Shown piece by piece: positions 8,193-16,775 of a stretch of DNA of 64,000 nt. Both the position numbers and the translations under genes were made by a program. Under the pieces are notes generated by a model. The model was given only the letters and a program-made list of their open reading frames with translations. It was not told where the DNA came from and did no database searches. Origin of the DNA: Mycolicibacterium frederiksbergense (GTDB lineage: Bacteria; Actinomycetota; Actinomycetes; Mycobacteriales; Mycobacteriaceae); NCBI RefSeq assembly GCF_012223425.1, contig NZ_CP038799.1, positions 1,984,001 through 2,048,000 on the forward strand, given 5' to 3'. Numbering within the stretch: the stretch's first letter is position 1; each line of letters starts with the position of its first letter.

Positions 8193-8816
8193 ATGGCACG
8201 GTCCCCAGCACCCCGGCGGCCGCCCGGCGGAAACCAGGAACGCGCCGAACGCACCCGCCGAGCCGTCATCGACGAAACGGTGCGCTACATCCTCGACGAA
8301 GGCTTCGCCGCACCCAGCGTGCGGCGGATCACCGAACGCGCCGGACTCACCTGGGGAGTGGTGCAGTACCACTTCGGCGACCTCGGTGGACTGCTCATGG
8401 CTGTGGTCGACCAGGGCATCACCGAGCTCACCGAGGCACTCGAAAGACTGCGCCGCGACACGGGGAACCTGCCCACCGAGCGCCGCACCGAGGTCGTCGT
8501 CGACGCGCTGTGGCAGGCGTTCTCCAGCCCGACATCCATGGCCGCGCTCGAAATCCTCATCTCCACCCGCGCAGCGCGCGACAGTGCGGTCAACGCTCAA
8601 CTGTCGGACACCATGCGCCAATTCACCGAACTCGGCCGGCATCTCGGCGAAGACCTGGACGCGCCGCAGGCCACCGAGATCGGAAACCTCATCTGGGCGA
8701 CGCTACGGGGAATAGTGCTCGCCCAGATGGTTTCCCCACAGCCACTCGACACCAGCAGGGATCGCAGAACGTTGGTCGACGTGCTCAACACCTATATACG
8801 CGCGCAGGGCAGCTGA
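8193..8816 (+). CDS. TetR/AcrR-family transcriptional regulator
   Basis: A 207-residue TetR protein whose HTH, RRITERAGLTWGVVQYHFGDLGGLL, lies at about residues 44-68, with a Trp where most relatives have small residues. It is the last gene of the 6223-8816 plus-strand run and converges on the hydrolase gene ending at 8851. No separate palindrome is seen at its own start, so it is presumably expressed with the SDR operon. Its targets may include the AT-rich divergent promoter at 6085-6222, but no clear operator is visible there. Confidence 0.88.
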   Translation: MARSPAPRRPPGGNQERAERTRRAVIDETVRYILDEGFAAPSVRRITERAGLTWGVVQYHFGDLGGLLMAVVDQGITELTEALERLRRDTGNLPTERRTEVVVDALWQAFSSPTSMAALEILISTRAARDSAVNAQLSDTMRQFTELGRHLGEDLDAPQATEIGNLIWATLRGIVLAQMVSPQPLDTSRDRRTLVDVLNTYIRAQGS

Positions 8817-8850
8817 TCCTGCGCGACGCATGCGCAGCGCTTCGGCGCGA

Positions 8851-9756
8851 CTACACCGCCAACCGCTCACGCAACCAGATGCTCTGAGCGTGAACGAACT
8901 TGCGCGCGACACGGGCCTTCGGTGCGACAGCGTCGAACCCGTGGAAGGCCCCCGGCACGGTGCACACCTGGGCGCATACACCCGAGGCTCTCAGCCGCTC
9001 GCCGTAGCGCACCGCCTCGTCGTGGAGCACATCGAGGGTGCCCACGCCGATCCAGGCCGGTGGCAGCCCGCTCAGATCACCGCGGCGGGCCGGCGCCACC
9101 GTGTCTGCGGCGACGCCGCCGAGGTAGGCAGACCATGCCAGCCGGTTACTCGTCGCATTCCAGAGCCGGCGCGCCGCGCGATGCGGATCTGCGTGCAGGC
9201 CGGTCCGGTCATCCAGCATCGGGTGCACGAGAAGTTGTGCGGCCAAGCTGATCTCGCCACGATCCCGGGCCAGTAGCGCCAGTGCGGCGGCAAGCCCTCC
9301 GCCCGCGCTGGCACCGCCCACCGCCAGTCTCACCGGGTCCACATCGGGGTGATCCGACAGCCAGACCAACGCCTCGTAACAGTCGTCGAGAGCGGCCGGA
9401 TAGGGGTGGGCCGGAGCCAACCGATAATCGACCGCCGCCACCGTCGCCTCGGTCTCGGCGGCCAGGCGGGCGCACAAGGCGTCGTCCATCCTCGCGTCAC
9501 CGAGCATGAAACCGCCACCGTGAATCCACAGCAGCGCGCTGCCGTTGTCGCCGTATGGCGGCCGGAACACCCGCACTGTCACACCGGAACCCATCACCGC
9601 GGTGCTCACGCCGGGCGGAGGTCGGTGCATCCGGATGGGGGGAAGCCGCTGGAACACCGGCAACGTCAACGGCGTCACCAGTGTCCGGGGCAGCATCCTG
9701 GCGTACCGCCTGAGTTCGGGGTGAAATTCCTCATCGGCGCCGCGCAGCATCAACAC
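8851..9756 (-). CDS. Alpha/beta hydrolase, hormone-sensitive-lipase family
   Basis: A 301-residue esterase of the HSL type. The oxyanion-hole motif WIHGGGF lies near residue 77, DYRLAP follows, and the nucleophile Ser is in GGASAGG. An Asp in GTLDVLHDE and a His in GAFHGFD complete the triad. It is the fourth gene of the ferredoxin-P450-ALDH-hydrolase operon, 6 nt after the ALDH stop. Likely role: hydrolysis of an ester or lactone intermediate or of the esterified substrate. The family also contains amidases and drug-acetyl hydrolases, so the substrate is open. Confidence 0.88.
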   Translation of the reverse strand: MLMLRGADEEFHPELRRYARMLPRTLVTPLTLPVFQRLPPIRMHRPPPGVSTAVMGSGVTVRVFRPPYGDNGSALLWIHGGGFMLGDARMDDALCARLAAETEATVAAVDYRLAPAHPYPAALDDCYEALVWLSDHPDVDPVRLAVGGASAGGGLAAALALLARDRGEISLAAQLLVHPMLDDRTGLHADPHRAARRLWNATSNRLAWSAYLGGVAADTVAPARRGDLSGLPPAWIGVGTLDVLHDEAVRYGERLRASGVCAQVCTVPGAFHGFDAVAPKARVARKFVHAQSIWLRERLAV

Positions 9757-9762
9757 AGCGCA

Positions 9763-11217
9763 CTACAACTGGGTGTAGACGGCTTTGGTGTGCAGATAGC
9801 TCTCGATCCCTTCCCGGCCCCATTCATAACCCCACCCGGACTGCTTGTACCCGCCGAAGGGCATGGCAGGATCGAAGACCATCTGGCAATTGAGTGACAC
9901 CGTTCCGGACTGCAACCTCTTTGCCAGCCGATGGGCACGGCCGATCTCCCGTGTCCACACGGTCGCGGCCAGCCCGTAGTCGGAGTTGTTGGCCAGCGCC
10001 ACTGCCTCGTCGTCATCGTCGAACGGCAGGACGGTGACGACGGGCCCGAAGATCTCTTCCTGATATAGCCGCATCTGCGGATCAACGCCGGCCAGGACGG
10101 TGGGGTGCACGAAGTATCCCCGTCGGTCCAACCGGTGACCGCCCGTGACGATCTCGACACCGTCCCGCTTGCCCTCGTCGATATATCCCATGACCCGATT
10201 GAGCTGCTTGCCACTGATCAGGGGGCCGATGAGCGCATTCTCGTCCTTGGGTCCGCCGAGCTGCAGCGAATTCGCTATGCCGGCAATCCCTTCCACCACC
10301 TGTTCGTACACACCCCGTTGCACGAAGACGCGGGAGCCCGAGATACACCCCTGCCCGGAGTGAATGAAAATTCCCATCGCCGCCATGGTGATCGCCATGT
10401 TCAAATCGGCGTCGTCATAGATGAGTACCGGCGATTTGCCGCCCAGTTCCAAGGTGACGCGCTTGAGGTTGCCCGTCGACGCGGCGACGATGCACTTGCC
10501 GATCTCGGTCGATCCGGTGAAGGCGATCTTCTCGACGTCGGGGTGCTCGGTCAGTGCCGCACCGGCGGTGTGCCCGTAACCCGTCACCAGGTTCACCACA
10601 CCGTCGGGCACTCCCGCCGCACCGAGGATTCGCATCAGCAGCAGTGCCGACAGCGGCGTCTCCTCGGCCGGTTTGACCACGCTGCTGCACCCGGCCGCCA
10701 GGGCGGGAGCCAGTTTGGTGCATGCGTTGAAAACCGGTCCGTTCCAGGGAAATATGAGCCCGACGACGCCGTAGGGTTCCTTGAGGGTGTAGCCGTGCAT
10801 CGTCGAGTGGGCGCCGGTGATACCACCGGTCATCTGGATATCGTGCGCTATCCCGTTGATCTTGGTGCACCATCCGGCGTAATACCGGAAGATGTCGGCA
10901 CTCGTGGCCATGATCATGTGAGCCTGGTTGTAGGGCATGCCGGTGTTGAGCGAGTCGATCTGCGCGAGGTCCTCGGCGTGCTCGTCGATCAGGTCCGCGA
11001 TCCGCCACATCACCTTGGCACGCTCGTTTCCCGGCTTGCCCCGCCACACTTCCGCTTCGAATGACGCCCGGGCCCGTGCGACGGCGTCGTCCACGGCCGC
11101 GGCGCCTCCATCGGTGAACTCGGCGATCTGCTCCTCGGTGGCCGGGTCGATCACAGGGATCAGATCCCCCGAGCCCGGTCGCTCGCGTAGCTCGTCGAGC
11201 ACTGCCTGCAACGTCAT
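9763..11217 (-). CDS. Aldehyde dehydrogenase family protein
   Basis: A 484-residue aldehyde dehydrogenase: PWNGPVFN and KPAEETPLSAL in the cofactor domain, FTGSTEIGK, base Glu in LELGGKSPV, nucleophile Cys in SGQGCISGSR, and C-terminal GGYKQSGWGYEWG. It belongs to the broad betaine/phenylacetaldehyde-type class. It lies between the P450 (32 nt upstream) and the hydrolase (6 nt downstream), so it probably oxidises an aldehyde generated after P450 hydroxylation. It is distinct from the ALDH at 2830. Confidence 0.92.
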   Translation of the reverse strand: MTLQAVLDELRERPGSGDLIPVIDPATEEQIAEFTDGGAAAVDDAVARARASFEAEVWRGKPGNERAKVMWRIADLIDEHAEDLAQIDSLNTGMPYNQAHMIMATSADIFRYYAGWCTKINGIAHDIQMTGGITGAHSTMHGYTLKEPYGVVGLIFPWNGPVFNACTKLAPALAAGCSSVVKPAEETPLSALLLMRILGAAGVPDGVVNLVTGYGHTAGAALTEHPDVEKIAFTGSTEIGKCIVAASTGNLKRVTLELGGKSPVLIYDDADLNMAITMAAMGIFIHSGQGCISGSRVFVQRGVYEQVVEGIAGIANSLQLGGPKDENALIGPLISGKQLNRVMGYIDEGKRDGVEIVTGGHRLDRRGYFVHPTVLAGVDPQMRLYQEEIFGPVVTVLPFDDDDEAVALANNSDYGLAATVWTREIGRAHRLAKRLQSGTVSLNCQMVFDPAMPFGGYKQSGWGYEWGREGIESYLHTKAVYTQL

Positions 11218-11249
11218 CCGTGGCCCTCTCCTGGTATGCGGCGTGCTCG

Positions 11250-12530
11250 TCAGGCCGACGCCGTGTATTCGATGCGCAACTGCGTCAGTCCGCGTAGCAG
11301 GAAGGTGGGTTCGTAGGTGTAGTCGCGCCGGTCCGCCGGTCCGTGCACCGACTCGTCGATGCGGATGTCGCTCATGCGGTCCAACATTCGGCGCACGGTG
11401 ATCTGGCCCTCCACCCGAGCCAGCGGGGCGCCGGCGCAGGTGTGGATTCCCCGGCCGAACGCGATGTGCTCACGCACGTTCTTGCGGTCGGGCCGGAACT
11501 CGTGCGGGTCTTCGAACTTCCGGGGGTCCCGGTTGGCCGCGCCCAGGCAGAGCATGACGATGGTGCCGGCAGGCAGGTGCACACCACCGAGCGTGGTGGT
11601 TCGGCGGACGAGCCGGAAGTCGATCTTGGTCGGGGAATGCATCCGCAGCGCTTCCTCGATGAACGTCGGGATTCCCCCCGGGTTCTCACGAAGCATCTTC
11701 TGGTACTCCGGCCGGTCGCCGAGGGTCTGCACCGCGGCGCTGAGCAGCTTGGTCACGGTCTCCTGGCCGGCGGCGAACAGGAACGTCGCCGGTTTGGCCA
11801 CCTCGATCAGTTCCGGTGTCGACCCGTCCGGGTAGACCGCGGTGGCCATTCCCGACAGCACGTCATCCTGCGGCGCCCGGCGGCGTTCGGCGAGGTACCC
11901 GACGAACTTGTCGTCGAGGTATTGCAGCGGGTCCAGACCGACCGGCTCGCCGTCGAGCGCGCCCACCCGATTACCTTCGGGGCGTTCGGCGCCGAGCGCG
12001 GCCAGGAACTCGGGACGGTCCTCGGCGGGCACCCCGAGCAGGTCGATGATCGCCGACGTGGCGAACGGCTTGGCGTACTCGGTGAGGAACTCGCACCGAC
12101 CCTTGTCGATGATGGCGTCGATGGAGCTGTCCACCAACTTCCACATGTACTCTTCGTTCTCTTTGAGCCGCCGGGGCGTGAGCAGCTTGCTCAGCAGCGA
12201 GCGCGCCTTCTCGTGAGCCGGCGGGTCCATGACCACCATGTGCTCATAGATCGGAAACAGGTGCCGGTGCGCCTCGATCTGTTCACTGATGTCGTCACCC
12301 TCGGGTGTGAACGGTAGCGGCGGGAACGGCCCGCCGATGGCATTGACCGCCGAGAACGATTCGTGGTCCTTGAACGCCGCCATCACTTCCTGATAGCCCG
12401 TCACCGCGTAGACACCGAAGTGCGGCTCGCGGGTCACCGGGCCTTGCTCACGCAGATAATCCCAATATTCGTAGGGGTTCTGGCTGACGTCCGGGTCGGC
12501 GAAGAAGTTGACGGTTGCGAGATCGGTCAT
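11250..12530 (-). CDS. Cytochrome P450
   Basis: A 426-residue soluble bacterial P450. The I-helix oxygen-activation motif FAAGQETVT, the ExxR of the K-helix (EEALR) and the haem-binding loop FGRGIHTCAGAPLAR with the proximal Cys are all present. Its start ATG overlaps the ferredoxin stop (ATGA), and I chose it over longer in-frame extensions for that reason. The coupled ferredoxin upstream is the probable electron donor; no ferredoxin reductase is encoded nearby. Within the operon it probably performs the first hydroxylation of the catabolic substrate. I do not assign a CYP number. Confidence 0.93.
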   Translation of the reverse strand: MTDLATVNFFADPDVSQNPYEYWDYLREQGPVTREPHFGVYAVTGYQEVMAAFKDHESFSAVNAIGGPFPPLPFTPEGDDISEQIEAHRHLFPIYEHMVVMDPPAHEKARSLLSKLLTPRRLKENEEYMWKLVDSSIDAIIDKGRCEFLTEYAKPFATSAIIDLLGVPAEDRPEFLAALGAERPEGNRVGALDGEPVGLDPLQYLDDKFVGYLAERRRAPQDDVLSGMATAVYPDGSTPELIEVAKPATFLFAAGQETVTKLLSAAVQTLGDRPEYQKMLRENPGGIPTFIEEALRMHSPTKIDFRLVRRTTTLGGVHLPAGTIVMLCLGAANRDPRKFEDPHEFRPDRKNVREHIAFGRGIHTCAGAPLARVEGQITVRRMLDRMSDIRIDESVHGPADRRDYTYEPTFLLRGLTQLRIEYTASA

Positions 12531-12751
12531 GGGACGGGTTGTCCTTTCGGGTCGTCGATGAGGCTGATCGCCCCGCGTGGGCAGGCGTCGATGGCCGCGG
12601 TGGCCTGCTCCCACAGTTCGTCGGTGGGCTGTCGGACGCATTCGGCGACATCGTCGTCGGACAGATCGAAGACCTCGGGAGCCGATTCGAGGCAGAGCGC
12701 ATGCCCCTCACACAGCCGCGGGTCGACCCACAGTTGTTTCCGCACGGTCAC
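12527..12751 (-). CDS. Small ferredoxin, P450 partner
   Basis: A 74-residue ferredoxin with Cys14-x2-His17-x2-Cys20 and a distal Cys57-Pro. Three cysteines with a non-Cys residue in the second position are typical of the [3Fe-4S] or variant ferredoxins that serve mycobacterial P450s. The GTG at 12751 gives the usual length; a GTG at 12781 would add ten residues. It is first in the minus-strand operon and its stop overlaps the P450 ATG. The GATC palindrome at 12788-12801 lies about 35 nt upstream, where a repressor would block transcription. Confidence 0.85.
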   Translation of the reverse strand: MTVRKQLWVDPRLCEGHALCLESAPEVFDLSDDDVAECVRQPTDELWEQATAAIDACPRGAISLIDDPKGQPVP

Positions 12752-12787
12752 GTCCTGACACCTCGCAACACCGGGATCCACCGTCCT

Positions 12788-12801
12788 TGATCGATCGATC
12801 A
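12788..12801. promoter_or_regulatory. GATC-repeat palindromic operator (P450 side)
   Basis: TGATCGATCGATCA is a perfect 14-bp palindrome upstream of the ferredoxin-P450 operon. It matches the site before the TetR gene at 4381 and is proposed as a binding site of the same regulator. Confidence 0.6.
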
Positions 12802-12909
12802 GTCAACTCAGTGCGCCATGCTTATCACGGCGCACAACGGTCGGTCAACGCTTGAATCGATGCCCATCGGGCGCCGGTTGACACCCTTCCAGATCGATGC
12901 CAGTCTTCC

Positions 12910-12936
12910 TGATCGATCGACAAAATTGATCGATCG
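12910..12936. promoter_or_regulatory. Double GATC-repeat operator (SDR side)
   Basis: Two copies, TGATCGATCGA (12910-12920) and TGATCGATCG (12927-12936), separated by CAAAAT and lying 24 nt before the ATG of the SDR at 12961. With the site at 12788-12801 they cover both promoters of this divergent region. Confidence 0.6.
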
Positions 12937-12960
12937 GCCGAACAGAATCGAGGTGGCCAC

Positions 12961-13803
12961 ATGGGTACAGGTCGAGTCGAGGGCAAAGTCGCCTTCATCA
13001 CCGGCGCCGCACGCGGGCAGGGACGCAGTCACGCGGTGCGACTGGCCGAGGAAGGCGCCGACATCATCGCGGTGGATGTCTGCGGCCCGATCAGCGCCGA
13101 CAGCCAGATCGCACCATCGACCCCCGACGATCTGGCTCAGACCGCCGACCTGGTGAAGGGCCTGAATCGCCGGATCGTCACCGCCCAGGTCGACGTCCGC
13201 GACTTCGATGCCCTGCAGGCGGCGGTGGACAGCGGAGTGGAACAGTTGGGCCGCCTCGACATCATCGTTGCCAACGCCGGCATCGGCAACGGCGGGCAGA
13301 CGCTGGACAAGACCAGCGAAGCCGACTGGGACGATATGATCGGCGTCAACCTCTCCGGGGTGTGGAAGTCGGTCAAAGCCGCTGTCCCGCATCTGATCTC
13401 CGGCGGACACGGTGGCTCGATCGTGCTGACCAGCTCGGTGGGCGGCCTCAAGGCATACCCCCACACCGGGCACTACATTGCCGCCAAGCACGGTGTCATC
13501 GGCCTCATGCGTACCTTCGCCGTGGAACTCGGCCAGCACTCCATCCGCGTCAACGCCGTCTGTCCCACCAACGTGAACACGCCCATGTTCATGAACGAAG
13601 GAACGATGAAGCTGTTCCGCCCGGACCTGGAGAACCCGGGTCCCGCCGATCTCGCCGTCGCGGCGCAGTTCATGCACGTCCTGCCGGTCGGCTGGGTCGA
13701 GCCCGTCGATATCAGCAATGCCGTGCTGTTCCTGGCATCCGATGAATCTCGCTACGTGACAGGCCTTCCCGTGACCGTGGACGCCGGGAGCATGCTCAAG
13801 TAG
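12961..13803 (+). CDS. Mycofactocin-coupled SDR family oxidoreductase
   Basis: A 280-residue SDR close to the two genes at 381 and 1208: TGAARGQGRSHA, VANAG, catalytic YIAAKHG, and a VTVDAG end. It is transcribed divergently from the ferredoxin-P450 operon and is the only gene of its unit, since the next gene is convergent 6 nt downstream. The GATC-type operators in its promoter suggest co-induction with the P450, so it is the best candidate for oxidising the P450 product alcohol, with mycofactocin as electron acceptor. The mycofactocin biosynthesis genes are not in this window. Confidence 0.88.
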   Translation: MGTGRVEGKVAFITGAARGQGRSHAVRLAEEGADIIAVDVCGPISADSQIAPSTPDDLAQTADLVKGLNRRIVTAQVDVRDFDALQAAVDSGVEQLGRLDIIVANAGIGNGGQTLDKTSEADWDDMIGVNLSGVWKSVKAAVPHLISGGHGGSIVLTSSVGGLKAYPHTGHYIAAKHGVIGLMRTFAVELGQHSIRVNAVCPTNVNTPMFMNEGTMKLFRPDLENPGPADLAVAAQFMHVLPVGWVEPVDISNAVLFLASDESRYVTGLPVTVDAGSMLK

Positions 13804-13809
13804 GGCAAC

Positions 13810-14862
13810 TCACGGCAGCGCGGCGATGAGCGCCGCGGTCACCTCGGCTGTCGATGCCGTACCCCCGAGATCGGCGGTGCGGGTGTCCGGGTCGGCGAGG
13901 GTGGCGGTCACGGCGGTCATCACATCCTCGGCCGCGCCGGGGTGGCCGAGATGGTCGAGCATCAACGCCGCCGACCAGACCGCACCGATGGGATTGGCGA
14001 TACCCCGTCCGGCGATGTCCGGCGCGGATCCGTGTACGGGCTCGAACATCGACGGGTTCTGCTTGGTCGGATCCAGGTTGGCCGAGGGCGCAATGCCGAT
14101 CGACCCGGCCACGGCAGCGGCCAGGTCGGAGAGGATGTCGCCGAACAGGTTCGATGCGACGACCACATCGAAGCGCTGTGGCTGCAACACGAACTTCGCT
14201 GCCAGGGCGTCGATGTGCTCACTGTCCAGGCGCACCTCGGGGTAGTGCGCCGCGCGCTCGGCGACGACCTCGTCCCAGAACGGCAGGGTGTGCACGATGC
14301 CGTTCGATTTCGTCGCCGACGTGACGTACTTGCGGCGCGACATGGCGAGGTCGAACGCGAAGTCCGCGATCCGGCTGACCCCGACCCGGGTGAACACCGA
14401 TTCCTGGACGGCCAATTCGTCGGGGAATCCGCGGTTCAGCCGGCCACCGACCTCGCTGTACTCCCCCTCGACGTTTTCCCGGACGACGACGAAGTCGACG
14501 TCCTCGGCGTCCCGCAGCGGGCTCCGGACACCGGTGAAGACCTTGATCGGCCGCAGGTTGACGTACTGCCGGAAGGCTCGCCGGATGGGGATCAGCAAGC
14601 CCCACAGTGAGACGTGGTCGGGCACCCCGGCCCAGCCGACCGCGCCCAGGAAGATCGCATCGAACTCGCGCAGTGTCTCGATACCGTCGTCGGGCATCAT
14701 CGTGCCCTCGCGCTCGAACCGTTGACAGGACCAGTCGAACATGCGGTATTCCAAGCTGATCCCGTGCCGCGCGCAGACCGCGTCCAGCACGGAGCGGGCA
14801 GCGTCGACCACCTCCACGCCGATGCCGTCGCCCGGGATGACCGCGATGCGCTGCGCGCTCAT
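13810..14862 (-). CDS. Tartrate dehydrogenase-like beta-hydroxyacid oxidative decarboxylase
   Basis: A 350-residue member of the isocitrate/isopropylmalate dehydrogenase family. It shows the N-terminal IPGDGIG, the Arg-rich LRPIK substrate segment, the ENVEGEYSEVGG loop, the metal-binding SNLFGDILSD and the C-terminal cofactor loop EPVHGSAPDIAG. The overall pattern resembles tartrate dehydrogenase/decarboxylase (TtuC/DmlA type) more than LeuB. Translationally coupled (ATGA) to the upstream dicarboxylate transporter, it probably oxidises imported tartrate or D-malate. A LeuB paralogue is the alternative. Confidence 0.8.
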   Translation of the reverse strand: MSAQRIAVIPGDGIGVEVVDAARSVLDAVCARHGISLEYRMFDWSCQRFEREGTMMPDDGIETLREFDAIFLGAVGWAGVPDHVSLWGLLIPIRRAFRQYVNLRPIKVFTGVRSPLRDAEDVDFVVVRENVEGEYSEVGGRLNRGFPDELAVQESVFTRVGVSRIADFAFDLAMSRRKYVTSATKSNGIVHTLPFWDEVVAERAAHYPEVRLDSEHIDALAAKFVLQPQRFDVVVASNLFGDILSDLAAAVAGSIGIAPSANLDPTKQNPSMFEPVHGSAPDIAGRGIANPIGAVWSAALMLDHLGHPGAAEDVMTAVTATLADPDTRTADLGGTASTAEVTAALIAALP

Positions 14863-16463
14863 GCGCCCAGCCCCAGCACCGCGACCATCGCCGGCAGGAG
14901 CAGCACGATGAGGATCGCTCCGGCGATGTCGAAGGTCACCCCGGACCGGATCATCGTCGTGATGGGCACCGCTCCGGACCCGTAGACAATCGCGTTCTGC
15001 GGGGTGGAGACCGGCAGCATGAACCCGAAGGACGCCGCGAAGGTGGCGGCCAGCGCGGGCACGAAGGGGTTGACGCCGGCGGCGACCGCGATCGGGATGA
15101 TGATCGGCACCACGACCGCCGCGGAGGCGGTGTTGCTGGTCGTCTCGGAGACCACGATGGCCAGCAGCACCGCGAAGATCGTGATGGCCACGACGCTCGT
15201 CAGCCCCAGCGACTCGGCCACCGAATTACCGATGGTCTCGGCAAGTCCGGTGTCGGCCAGCAGCGATCCGAAGATGATGCCGGTGCCGAACAACACGATC
15301 GTGCCCCAGTCGATGGCCGCGGCATCCTTCCACCGCAGGGTGAACTCGCGCTGCTGCCAGTCGGTGGGGAGCAGGAAGAGCAGCGCCGCACCGAACACCG
15401 CGACCGTTCCCTCGTCCAGGCGGTCGCTGACGGCGGTGTACACGTCGGAATCGTTGCCGAAGACCAGCGCGAAGACACCGGGCAGGATCCACAGCGACAC
15501 CGTCACACCGAACGCGACCAACGTGTTCTTCTCGGCCCGGGTCAGATTCCCCATCTCGGCGCGTTGTTCGGCGATGTACTCCGACACCCCCTCGATCCGT
15601 TTGAGCTCGGGCTTGTTCAGCGAGATCAACACGATCGCCAACACCAGGAACATCGCCAGGCAGATGGGTGCGGCCAAGACCATCCACTGCCCGAAACTGA
15701 TCTTCTCGCCGGTGGCCTCTTCGATGAGTCCGCGACCGATCAGGTTGGGCGGACTTCCGACGGGGGTCAGGAGCCCACCGACGCTGGCCGAGTAGGCGAG
15801 CATGAGCATCAGCGCGGCGCCGACCTTCAGCCGCAGCGGGTCGAAGTCGTCCGCGACTTTCCCTTGCACCTGAAGGATTTTCGCGATGACGCCGAGGATC
15901 CCGATCGCGGTGGGCAGCAGCATCGCGACCGTCGCGGTGTTGGACACGAACGCCGACAGCAGACAGGTGATGGCGCCGAACGCGATGATCACACCGGTGG
16001 TGGACTGCCCCACCCGGGGAAGCGCGAGGATCCGGAAGGCAAACCGACGAGCCAGTCCGTGCTTCAGCATCGCCTGGGCCAGGATGAACGCACCGATGAA
16101 GGTGAAGACCGTGGATGAACCGAACGGCCCGAGCACATCGTCGGCCGGCGCGACGCCCAGGAAGACGATGACGGCGACGCCCAGCAGTCCGCCGATCGGG
16201 ATGGGGATGGCCTCGGTCACCCAGAGCACGATGACGCCCAGCAGTACCCCCGCCAGTGTCTGCTGCTGGGGCGGGATGCCCATGGGCAGCACGAGGAAGA
16301 CGATGGCCACCACCGGCGCGAGGAACAGCCCGACCGTGCGCCGCCCCTTCTCGAAGCGCTCCTCGCCCGGGCTGAGCCGCTGTTCTCCGAGGCTGCGGTA
16401 GGTGGATCCCCCCATCAGGGCACCGTCGACGTCGGTCTTCTTTGCCGTGTGTTCTGTGGTCAT
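14859..16463 (-). CDS. SLC13/DASS-family dicarboxylate:sodium symporter
   Basis: A 534-residue polytopic membrane protein with about 11-12 hydrophobic segments. It carries two DASS-type hairpin motifs, SVGGLLTPVGSPPNLIG near the middle and LPVSTPQNAIVYGSG near the C-terminus, which resemble the family's SNT and carboxylate-binding motifs. It should import C4 dicarboxylates or tartrate with sodium. Its stop overlaps the start of the tartrate-dehydrogenase-like gene, making a two-gene uptake-and-oxidation unit. Which diacid is moved cannot be read from the sequence. Confidence 0.88.
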   Translation of the reverse strand: MTTEHTAKKTDVDGALMGGSTYRSLGEQRLSPGEERFEKGRRTVGLFLAPVVAIVFLVLPMGIPPQQQTLAGVLLGVIVLWVTEAIPIPIGGLLGVAVIVFLGVAPADDVLGPFGSSTVFTFIGAFILAQAMLKHGLARRFAFRILALPRVGQSTTGVIIAFGAITCLLSAFVSNTATVAMLLPTAIGILGVIAKILQVQGKVADDFDPLRLKVGAALMLMLAYSASVGGLLTPVGSPPNLIGRGLIEEATGEKISFGQWMVLAAPICLAMFLVLAIVLISLNKPELKRIEGVSEYIAEQRAEMGNLTRAEKNTLVAFGVTVSLWILPGVFALVFGNDSDVYTAVSDRLDEGTVAVFGAALLFLLPTDWQQREFTLRWKDAAAIDWGTIVLFGTGIIFGSLLADTGLAETIGNSVAESLGLTSVVAITIFAVLLAIVVSETTSNTASAAVVVPIIIPIAVAAGVNPFVPALAATFAASFGFMLPVSTPQNAIVYGSGAVPITTMIRSGVTFDIAGAILIVLLLPAMVAVLGLGA

Positions 16464-16775
16464 GGCCGCTCCCCCGCACCGAGCCCACGCCGTGTGACGC
16501 AGGTCACCGAACCTGATTCCTCAGTGGTGCCCGTTCTTGCCGCGCGGTAACCGTGAATTGTCAATCAGCGGCCAGGATCCGGACGGCCGGAGCGCAGCGG
16601 CCAGCCGCCCGTGGACAGCCCGCTGCCACGCCGGGACTGATCGGGACGGCTGCGGCCGACTCGTACACTTCGTTTCATGTCCGGACATTCGGTGCTGGAT
16701 TAGGCTGCGCTCGGTGGGGTTGAGCTCGGAGGGGGCGGTACTCGTTTCTGTGCCAGGTTCATCTCGGCCGTCCTC
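16464..16775. other. Intergenic region with a 12-bp palindrome
   Basis: 312 bp between the divergent transporter and GGDEF-like genes. No convincing gene is seen. A perfect palindrome ATGTCCGGACAT lies at 16677-16688, just downstream of a -10-like TACACT (16664-16669); it could be an operator or part of a hairpin. Nothing else stands out. Confidence 0.35.
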
